The notes beneath the pieces are model-generated. The model was given only the letters and a program-made list of their open reading frames with translations. It did not search any database and was not told the origin of the DNA. A program made the translations under genes and the position numbers. Of a DNA stretch of 22,272 nt, positions 1 through 4,652 are shown piece by piece; the first letter of the stretch is position 1; each line of letters starts with the position of its first letter. The stretch comes from a virus: the IMG/VR virus record IMGVR_UViG_3300009177_000124, positions 1-22,272 of that record; one strand, written 5' to 3'.

Positions 1-2
1 AG

Positions 3-359
3 ACGCGCCGCGCCGAACTCGCCGCCAAGCACGGCAACAATGGCTTCGGGCTGACGCTTGCTCAAGCGGCGTCGCTCACAGCATGGCCGACACCGCAGTC
101 ATCGGAGACAGGGACGGGGCGCGGCTACCAGAAAGACAAGCGCGGCCGGGTGAGCCCGATGGCAACGGGACTCGTTGGAGTCGCTTCGTTCCCTGGCTCT
201 GCCGTGACGGCAAGTGGCGCCCTGTTGAACCCGGAGTTGAGCCGTTGGTTGATGGGGGTACCGAAGTGCTGGGGCCACTGCGCGCCTACGGCAACGCGAT
301 CGTCGCGCCGCTCGCCTCGGCCTTCATCCAAGCAACCATGTGAGGGACAAGATGCCTGA
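3..359 (+). CDS. C-terminal part of phage DNA (cytosine) methyltransferase (5' end outside window)
   Basis: The reading frame is open from the window edge, so only about 118 C-terminal residues are seen. It begins with RRAELAAKHGNNGFGLTL, followed by AWPTP, and ends with LNPELSRWLMGVP and CAPTATRSSRRS. From memory, these blocks are typical of the long, WPTP-containing phage-encoded DNA methylases (Dcm-like) carried by proteobacterial phages, which are thought to modify phage DNA against host restriction. No catalytic motif (PC, ENV) lies in the visible part, so the methylase call rests on the tail signature only. The stop overlaps the next gene by 8 bases. The same DNA read one frame over gives a different methylase-like tail (see 165-343), so a frameshift or a switch of C-terminus is possible. 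Confidence 0.65.
   Translation, partial: TRRAELAAKHGNNGFGLTLAQAASLTAWPTPQSSETGTGRGYQKDKRGRVSPMATGLVGVASFPGSAVTASGALLNPELSRWLMGVPKCWGHCAPTATRSSRRSPRPSSKQPCEGQDA
165..343 (+). other. Alternative-frame methyltransferase tail (YGNAI motif)
   Basis: In the frame one base before that of the main reading, this stretch encodes CRDGKWRPVEPG, then LGPLRAYGNAIVAPLASAFI, and stops at 341-343. YGNAI followed by a hydrophobic helix resembles motif X (the final GN-containing motif) of C5 cytosine methyltransferases and is a common ending in phage methylases. The stop falls just before the ribosome binding site (GAGGGA, 342-347) of the next gene, which gives a natural gene junction. No good start exists in this frame near the edge, so it would have to be reached by a frameshift or be an evolutionary remnant. 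It is listed as an alternative reading, not as an independent gene. Confidence 0.35.
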
Positions 360-810
360 CCACCCCGAGCCGCTGCACGACGAGCTGCGAGCCCGCAAGC
401 TATACGAGGCCCTGCAATCTGCCGACCGCTACGAATGGGCTACCGAATGGGATAGCTTGTCGGACTACTGGCGGGGTGTTTATACCCGCGCGGCCACCAG
501 TCTCCGCGCCTCCCCCATCCCAGCGGGTGGGGAGGCAGAGGAGCGGGAGGAGCTACGCCGCAAGTGCCTGCACAACGCCATGCGCGTGACGGAGCTTGCG
601 CAGGAGCGCAACGCCCTGCGCGCAGAGCTGGAGGCCGCACGCGCCCGGATCGACCGTGAGCCGATGACGGAGGAGCAGCGCGATGCGGCCTTTGACAAAG
701 CATCGGAGGTATTCGCGGTCTCCCTAGCCGACCGCTTCATGCAAGGCATCGACGCAGCAGAGCGCCACCACGGCATCAGCGCGCCCAGCAAGGAAGGAGA
801 CGCAGCGTGA
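352..810 (+). CDS. Hypothetical phage protein with central coiled coil (152 aa)
   Basis: Function not recognised. The protein is acidic and helical. A central stretch (about residues 70-105) is rich in Glu, Arg, Leu and Ala with heptad-like spacing (TELAQERNALRAELEAARARI), suggesting a coiled coil. An aromatic N-terminal part contains YEWATEWDSLSDYW. The ATG at 352 was chosen because GAGGGA (342-347) lies 4-5 bases upstream; an in-frame GTG at 340 would cover that site. The gene follows the methylase and overlaps the next gene by four bases (GTGA), so it is translated from the same accessory transcript that leads to excisionase and integrase. No homologous function can be given. Confidence 0.7.
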   Translation: MPDHPEPLHDELRARKLYEALQSADRYEWATEWDSLSDYWRGVYTRAATSLRASPIPAGGEAEEREELRRKCLHNAMRVTELAQERNALRAELEAARARIDREPMTEEQRDAAFDKASEVFAVSLADRFMQGIDAAERHHGISAPSKEGDAA

Positions 811-1001
811 CGGATCGAGGCTGGATTTTCTACAACATATCGACTGACACGTACGACACTCCGGACGGAACTCAAGTGCCAGCTTTCTTGGTTGACACCG
901 CGAACTGTCTAGCGGATGTCATGTACATCAGCATTCTTCGGAGGGATCAGCGTAACGAACCCGCTGCCGCCATCGGTGCGCAGGGCGTGAAGGAGGGGTG
1001 A
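807..1001 (+). CDS. Hypothetical small phage protein (64 aa)
   Basis: Function not recognised. It starts with GTG overlapping the previous stop (GTGA, 807-810), with an AAGGAG site at 794-799. The protein has no membrane segment or obvious motif; the N-terminal half is rich in aromatic and acidic residues (GWIFYNISTDTYDTPDG). Its stop (999-1001) overlaps the following ATG. The tight coupling on both sides supports it as a real gene of the accessory operon. Confidence 0.6.
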   Translation: MTDRGWIFYNISTDTYDTPDGTQVPAFLVDTANCLADVMYISILRRDQRNEPAAAIGAQGVKEG

Positions 1002-1306
1002 TGAAGGTACGAGTTCGATTGATGGAGTGGCTTTGGCCCGAGCGCGTCATCCGCAATACCCTGGTCGCCATGTGGCCGCGAGCCGGCCGGCCTCCGAAGT
1101 GGCTCACCCAAGGACAACCGACGCCCTGGTCGTTCGCGTGGCTCGGGTTCGTACTTCAGATCCACCCCGAAAAATGCGTCTGCCATTCGTGCCTACGTCC
1201 TCACGCCTGCAACCATCAGCGGGAATGCCTTGACGGCGAGAACTGCGAGCGAACCGGCAAATGCACCCGCGAGCAGCGAGCCACCAACGGAGATACCCAT
1301 GCCTGA
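1001..1306 (+). CDS. Cysteine-rich hypothetical protein (101 aa)
   Basis: Function not recognised. The N-terminal two thirds are basic and Trp-rich (MEWLWPERVIRNT, PRAGRPPKWL). The last 40 residues hold seven cysteines and several histidines in the order CVCHSC, HACNH, EC, NC, KC, which looks like a metal-binding (zinc) cluster or small disulfide-rich fold. ATG 1001 overlaps the previous stop (TGATG) and has AGGAGG at 991-996. The in-frame GTG at 998 is too close to that site. It could be a small DNA- or protein-binding factor; this is inference from the Cys/His pattern only. Confidence 0.65.
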   Translation: MKVRVRLMEWLWPERVIRNTLVAMWPRAGRPPKWLTQGQPTPWSFAWLGFVLQIHPEKCVCHSCLRPHACNHQRECLDGENCERTGKCTREQRATNGDTHA

Positions 1307-1844
1307 CGACAACACCCTGAAGCCGCTGGCGATGCTGACGACAACCAGCAAGGACAACTCCATTTGGAAGGGGAGTTCCTTCGTCGGGCTAACTGACGAG
1401 GGAAGAGCACTTGAGGCTGGCAAGTACGTCCTCTGCTCGCTCGACGCCGCCCAGGCCGAGGTCGACAAGGTCAGGCTCCGCGGCGTCGAGCTGATCGGAG
1501 AGAGGGATGCGCGCATCGCGGAGCTGGAACTGGCAGCGATGGTCGAGCGTAACCGGTCGGACATCATCGAATGGCAGGTGGCGCGCATCGCTGCTCTCGA
1601 AGCCGAACTGCGAGTTTTCGAAGGCGTCGGCCGCAATGCCGTCAACAGCGCGAACGAGATCCTTGACCGCATGTTGGCTGCCGAAGCCAGGGTGGCGGAG
1701 CTGCGCCAAGCCGCAGAGAAGGTGATCCAAATGCGCTACCGCTACGGCTGGAGTCCTGAAGCGGACTCGGTGATCTGGGATCTTGGCGCGCATGTTCCTG
1801 GTTGGGACGCCGCCATTGCGGCCAGTGGGGAGGGGAAGGCGTGA
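1299..1844 (+). CDS. Hypothetical phage protein with coiled coil (181 aa)
   Basis: Function not recognised. ATG 1299 is preceded by CGGAGAT (1288-1294) and gives MPDDNTLKPL. An in-frame upstream ATG at 1230 would sit deep inside the previous gene. Residues 45-140 are strongly helical with repeated Glu/Ala/Leu heptads (AAQAEVDKVRLRGVELIGER, RIAALEAELRVFEG, AAEARVAELRQAAEKV). The C-terminal part (RYGWSPEADSVIWDLG) looks like a short folded region. Similar early accessory proteins with a central coil and a Trp-containing tail are common in proteobacterial phages, without known function. The stop overlaps the start of the excisionase gene by four bases (GTGA). Confidence 0.7.
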   Translation: MPDDNTLKPLAMLTTTSKDNSIWKGSSFVGLTDEGRALEAGKYVLCSLDAAQAEVDKVRLRGVELIGERDARIAELELAAMVERNRSDIIEWQVARIAALEAELRVFEGVGRNAVNSANEILDRMLAAEARVAELRQAAEKVIQMRYRYGWSPEADSVIWDLGAHVPGWDAAIAASGEGKA

Positions 1845-2047
1845 AGATCACCTTGACCGAGTGGGCCGCGCGCCGCTACAGCAAGCCGCCCAGCCAGTGG
1901 GTTCTCGCGAAGTGGCGCCGCGAGGGCCAGATCCATCCGCGCCCTGAGCGCGTCGGCCGCGAGTGGTTCGTCCCGGAGACTGCCGAGCGCATCACCAAGG
2001 ACACCGTGGGGCCGGATCTCGTGTCCATCCTGAAGCGTGCGGCATGA
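1841..2047 (+). CDS. xis: Excisionase (Xis-like recombination directionality factor, 68 aa)
   Basis: Small basic DNA-binding protein with the winged-helix pattern of lambda-type excisionases. It begins VKITLTEWAARRYSKPPSQW, followed by VLAKWRREGQIHPRPERVGREWFV, which fits recognition helix, wing and strand. Family knowledge: such proteins bend DNA at attachment sites and drive integrase toward excision. The GTG start at 1841 overlaps the preceding stop and has a strong purine-rich site (GGGGAGGGGAAGG, 1827-1839); a further upstream start at 1802 is less likely. The ATGA overlap with the integrase gene (2044-2047) matches the usual xis-int coupling and supports the call. Confidence 0.85.
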   Translation: MKITLTEWAARRYSKPPSQWVLAKWRREGQIHPRPERVGREWFVPETAERITKDTVGPDLVSILKRAA

Positions 2048-3174
2048 ACCCAGCACGTCGAAGCGCGCGCCGCCGCGACTGGCCCGCTCACCTCTACGAG
2101 AAGCGACCGGGCTACTACACCTACCGCGACCCGCGTACCGGCAAGGAACACGTCCTCGGCCGCATTCCGTTCGCGCTCGCGAAGAACGAAGCACTCCGCG
2201 CGAACAAGCACCTTGCCGAGAAGAGCGTCCCCGACCTGGTGGCGATGCTGGATGGCAGCGCTGGCCGAACCATGGCGGATCTCGTCAAGGACATGCCGGT
2301 CTCGGAGAAGCGCAGCACGCGTAACACCTTCCGAGCGCAGGACAAGGTGATTGTCGAGGGAGCCCTCATCGGCAAGGAGCGGTTCAAGGGCCTCGGCGCG
2401 ATTCGGTGCAGCGATCTGACCGTCCTGCACTGCGCCGAGCTTCTGGATGTGATGGTGAAGGCTGGAAAGATCGCGCAGGCGCAGGCGGTGCGTAGCCGCC
2501 TGAGCGCCGTGTGCGCGCGCGGCATCCGCAAGGGCTGGATGAATACGAACCCGGCCGACGTGACCGAGCGCCCTGACGGCGACGTGAAGCGTGGCAGGCT
2601 CACGCTCGAGATGTTCCTTGCGATCCGCGAGAAGGCCGCCGCGTGGCCGTGGCTGCCGCGCGCGATGAACCTTGCCCTCGTCTCCGGCCAGGATCGCAGC
2701 ACGGTGGCAGCGGCGCAGCGCAAGCATATCGTCGATGGCCGACTCATCTGCCACCGTTCGAAGACGCGCGACAAGGTGCGCCCGCTGGCGCTGCCGCTTC
2801 GCTTGCGACTGGACGCGGTCGGCCTGTCGCTTGATGACATCGTTCGCGAGAGCACGGGTGTCCTGAGCCACTTCCTCGTGCACCATGTCGAGCGCCAGGG
2901 CCGCGCGAAGGCTGGCGACCCGGTCGGAGTCAACCTGATCACGCGCAGCTTCAGCGAGGCGCGCACGCGCGCCGGAATCCCTGACGTGATGTCGGACGGC
3001 AAGGGGGCACCGACCTTCCACGAGATCCGCTCACTTTCGAAGCGGCTTTACGAGGAGCAGGGTGGCGTGGACACGAAGACGCTGCTCGGTCACACGACGG
3101 AGGCCATGTCCAGGCTCTACGCCGACACCCGAGACGACACGCCGATAGAACTGCACGTTGTGCACGTGAAGTGA
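2044..3174 (+). CDS. int: Lambda-type tyrosine integrase (376 aa)
   Basis: Site-specific recombinase that joins attP and attB, and with Xis excises the prophage. The N-terminus (RRRDWPAHLYEKRPGYYTYRDP, then HVLGRI) matches the arm-site-binding domain of lambda Int. The middle part is the core-binding helical domain. Catalytic residues are visible in order: Arg218 (SGQDRSTVAAA), Lys240 (RSKTRDKVRPLALPL), His326 and Arg329 (HEIR), His350 (LLGHTTEAMS) and the nucleophile Tyr359 (SRLYADTR). The block FHEIRSLSKRLYEEQGG is very close to that of lambda Int. Length is near lambda Int (356 aa). ATG 2044 overlaps the xis stop; longer starts inside xis are not credible. The gene runs toward the putative attP gap and converges with the late operon. 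Confidence 0.96.
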   Translation: MNPARRSARRRDWPAHLYEKRPGYYTYRDPRTGKEHVLGRIPFALAKNEALRANKHLAEKSVPDLVAMLDGSAGRTMADLVKDMPVSEKRSTRNTFRAQDKVIVEGALIGKERFKGLGAIRCSDLTVLHCAELLDVMVKAGKIAQAQAVRSRLSAVCARGIRKGWMNTNPADVTERPDGDVKRGRLTLEMFLAIREKAAAWPWLPRAMNLALVSGQDRSTVAAAQRKHIVDGRLICHRSKTRDKVRPLALPLRLRLDAVGLSLDDIVRESTGVLSHFLVHHVERQGRAKAGDPVGVNLITRSFSEARTRAGIPDVMSDGKGAPTFHEIRSLSKRLYEEQGGVDTKTLLGHTTEAMSRLYADTRDDTPIELHVVHVK

Positions 3175-3349
3175 CCACGAAGTGAACTCTCCCTCGTGGC
3201 GCAAGTACTGCGAAACGTTCAACTAGGACGGCGGCGATTTCAGAATCGAATCAAGTACTTAGGCGCTATTTAGGGGGCTTCGACCAGCACCAGAAAATGG
3301 CATGTCGTTGCTAAACTAATCAACGACTTGGCGCTGCGTTGTGAACAAG
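3175..3349. other. Non-coding gap, candidate attP region
   Basis: No gene is seen between the integrase stop and the late-operon terminator. The gap holds several small repeats. GAAGTGA occurs at 3168-3174 and 3179-3185 (11 bases apart, about one helical turn), CAAGTACT at 3202-3209 and 3252-3259 (50 apart), and the inverted repeat GTCGTTG/CAACGAC at 3304-3310 and 3321-3327 around a 10-base AT-rich spacer. In lambda-like maps attP lies directly beside int with arm-type repeats flanking a core made of inverted Int-binding sites. The region is also more AT-rich than its surroundings. Assignment as attP is inference from position and repeats. Confidence 0.55.
3304..3327. repeat. 7-bp inverted repeat around AT-rich spacer (possible Int core site)
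   Basis: GTCGTTG (3304-3310) and CAACGAC (3321-3327) are perfect inverted copies separated by CTAAACTAAT. Tyrosine integrases bind two inverted core sites flanking a short overlap region, which this geometry resembles. It lacks a T-tract on either side, so a terminator is unlikely. Confidence 0.4.
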
Positions 3350-3370
3350 AAAAACCCGGCCGAAGCCGGG
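3350..3370 (-). terminator. Rho-independent terminator ending the late operon
   Basis: On the minus strand a 6-bp GC stem (CCCGGC/GCCGGG) closed by a C(TTCG)G tetraloop is followed by TTTTT. It lies about 40 bases past the last minus-strand gene (stop at 3413), so it ends the late transcript before it enters the integrase from the opposite side. Confidence 0.85.
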
Positions 3371-3375
3371 CGAAG

Positions 3376-3406
3376 GGGGCCGCCAACCGCTTCAGGAAGC
3401 GGCCCC
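3376..3406. repeat. GC-rich stem-loop before the late terminator
   Basis: GGGGCCGC (3376-3383) pairs with GCGGCCCC (3399-3406). An alternative inner pairing is CCGCTT (3388-3393) with AAGCGG (3397-3402). No T-tract follows on either strand. It sits between the last late stop and the main terminator and may stabilise the transcript end or help termination. Confidence 0.5.
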
Positions 3407-3412
3407 GGTAGC

Positions 3413-3700
3413 TCAGTTCTGGGCCGGCGCGTCGGGGACGATGGCGTCGAGCGCGGCGGTCTTCTGCTGGACGAGCGCGAGCGCGGCGTCCACCTCGGGC
3501 GTGTTCTGCTGGTTCGCGAGCTGCGCGGTCAGCGCGGCGACGGCATCCGACAGGCCCTGCTCCTCGATGGCGATCTTGTCGAGGGTGGCGTTCACGCCGT
3601 TCAGGGTGTCGAGGGTTTCTTGCTGGTTCATGGTGACGGTTTCCTTGAGGTCAGAGATGGCCGCCAGGATGGGGCCGAAGATGAAGGTGATGAGGGACAT
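3413..3700 (-). CDS. Hypothetical small coiled-coil phage protein (95 aa)
   Basis: Function not recognised. It is the last gene of the late operon. The N-terminal 23 residues are partly hydrophobic (MSLITFIFGPILAAISDL). The rest is an acidic helical stretch with heptad-like Leu/Ala spacing (ETLDTLNGVNATLDKIAIEE, LSDAVAALTAQLANQQ), suggesting an oligomeric coil. Start choice is uncertain. ATG at 3700 gives compact spacing (18 bases from the previous gene) but shows no good ribosome site. ATG at 3631 (MNQQETLD, 72 aa) has AAGGAA about 9 bases upstream and may be the true or an additional start. With the longer start the protein would have a short membrane-like anchor, so a lysis-accessory role is possible but unproven. 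Confidence 0.6.
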   Translation of the reverse strand: MSLITFIFGPILAAISDLKETVTMNQQETLDTLNGVNATLDKIAIEEQGLSDAVAALTAQLANQQNTPEVDAALALVQQKTAALDAIVPDAPAQN

Positions 3701-3718
3701 GGGGCTGCTGGGTTGGGC

Positions 3719-4135
3719 TCAGGCTCCTTTCGCTTGGGTTGGCTCCGTCCTCGGTTTCACGAATCCGGTGTTGAAGACCTTCGCGACCAGGGCGAGACCA
3801 GACCCCACCCCGAAGGCGCGGAACAGGGCTCGCTGGTGGTCGACAACCGTGCAGGCGCGAATGCCGAGCTCGACGCCGATCTCGCGCGCCAGCATCCCGC
3901 GGCACATCAGGGCGAGCACTTCCAGTTCACGCGGGCGAAGGTTCTCGGGTACAGGGACGGTGCCGTCACGGCGATCGGGCGCCGGCACTGTCCGGTGCGT
4001 CACTTCGGCAGCGGCAGCGCGGTGCGCAGGCGCCCGGTCGCGCGGTGCCGTTCGATCCCCGGTGAGCCAGGCAAGGGCTCCCATTCCGAATGCGTCGGCG
4101 CCGGTCTGGGCACAGGCTTGCTCAGGGGTCTCCAT
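3719..4135 (-). CDS. LuxR/GerE-type helix-turn-helix protein (138 aa)
   Basis: The C-terminal half matches the GerE/LuxR DNA-binding domain: LRPRELEVLALMCRGMLAREIGVELGIRACTVVDHQRALFRAFGV (quoted in part: LRPRELEVLALM at residues 66-77, LAREIGVELGI at 82-92, TVVDHQRALFRAFGV at 96-110). The family consensus is LTxREREVL...G.snkEIA..L.iS..TVK.H...i..KLgv, so the fit is good, though the usual Lys/His pattern before the recognition helix is altered (VVDHQ). The N-terminal 60 residues are Ala/Arg/Pro-rich and show no receiver or autoinducer domain. It sits in the terminal late cluster, two genes downstream of the membrane coiled-coil protein. It could be a late-stage regulator of phage or host genes. 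Its start has only a weak ribosome site. Confidence 0.75.
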   Translation of the reverse strand: METPEQACAQTGADAFGMGALAWLTGDRTAPRDRAPAHRAAAAEVTHRTVPAPDRRDGTVPVPENLRPRELEVLALMCRGMLAREIGVELGIRACTVVDHQRALFRAFGVGSGLALVAKVFNTGFVKPRTEPTQAKGA

Positions 4136-4138
4136 GGG

Positions 4139-4348
4139 TCAGGTTCCGGCTCGGGGGTGGTGCGGGGCATCGCGTCTCCAGTCGGGCTTGTAGAGCGCGA
4201 GCAGCTCGAGCGCGAACTCCGACTCGGCGGCCACCGCTTTTCGGATCAAAGTCACCTCGCGGTCAAACGCGACGCGCTCCTCGCGCATGAGGCGCGCCAG
4301 GTCAGCCTTGAAGCGGCGTAGGTCGCCGCTGGCGGTCTTGGCGTTCAT
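4139..4348 (-). CDS. Hypothetical small phage protein (69 aa)
   Basis: Function not recognised. ATG 4348 overlaps the stop of the upstream gene (ATGA, 4345-4348), giving MNAKTASGDLRRFKADLARL. The protein is charged and helical with a predicted amphipathic stretch (EERVAFDREVTLIRKAVAAE) and a Pro/Arg-rich tail. A longer start at 4378 (MDLLTHPVH) is possible but would overlap the neighbour by 30 bases. It stops 3 bases before the LuxR-type gene. Its place between the membrane protein and the regulator suggests the lysis or terminal late cluster, but no spanin or endolysin signature is visible. Confidence 0.6.
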   Translation of the reverse strand: MNAKTASGDLRRFKADLARLMREERVAFDREVTLIRKAVAAESEFALELLALYKPDWRRDAPHHPRAGT

Positions 4349-4650
4349 GGCGTGTACCGGATGTGTGAGTAGATCCATGCAGCCGTCGAGACCACCGCAG
4401 TGACGATGCCTCCGAGGGCCACCATGAGCTTCCAGCCGCCTCGGGCTTCGCTGAGCTTCTCCAGGATCTGCTCGTTCTGCTGGTTCGTCTTCTGGATCTC
4501 GCTGCGCAGCGCCTGCGTGTCTCGAAGCGCCTGGGCCTTGATGTCGGCCACGTCCAGGCGTAGCTGGCTGACTTGCTCCTGCAGGCGCGCGACCTGGATG
4601 CTGTCTCGAGTAAGAGGCATGGGGGAACTCGCAATGAAGTCCTCGGCCAT
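4345..4650 (-). CDS. Coiled-coil protein with C-terminal membrane segment, XhlA/holin-like (101 aa)
   Basis: Residues 18-68 form a coiled coil (VARLQEQVSQLRLDVADIKA and QKTNQQNEQILEKLSEAR). Residues 73-95 form one transmembrane segment (WKLMVALGGIVTAVVSTAAW), followed by a short basic end (IYSHIRYTP). This plan, a coil followed by a single C-terminal helix in about 100 residues, resembles haemolysin XhlA-type and other phage lysis-associated membrane proteins. A holin or holin-partner role is inferred from topology and location just after the tailspike gene. ATG 4650 lies 3 bases before the tailspike stop, so the genes are coupled. A second in-frame ATG at 4620 (MPLTRDS) could give a shorter form, as in dual-start holin genes. 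Confidence 0.65.
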   Translation of the reverse strand: MAEDFIASSPMPLTRDSIQVARLQEQVSQLRLDVADIKAQALRDTQALRSEIQKTNQQNEQILEKLSEARGGWKLMVALGGIVTAVVSTAAWIYSHIRYTP

Positions 4651-4652
4651 GC

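Noticed and set aside
83-343. Independent small gene starting at 83
   Set aside because: There is no ribosome site, and the first 25 residues overlap the methylase frame without any family resemblance. Only the later part resembles a methylase tail, so it is recorded as an alternative frame.
1876-3021. Minus-strand open frame (381 aa) opposite integrase
   Set aside because: The integrase has a full set of catalytic residues; the antisense frame is Arg/Ala-rich without motifs.
3341-4321. Long plus-strand open frame (326 aa)
   Set aside because: It overlaps the late terminator and three minus-strand genes with better context; its low-complexity Gly/Arg composition is typical of an antisense frame in GC-rich DNA.
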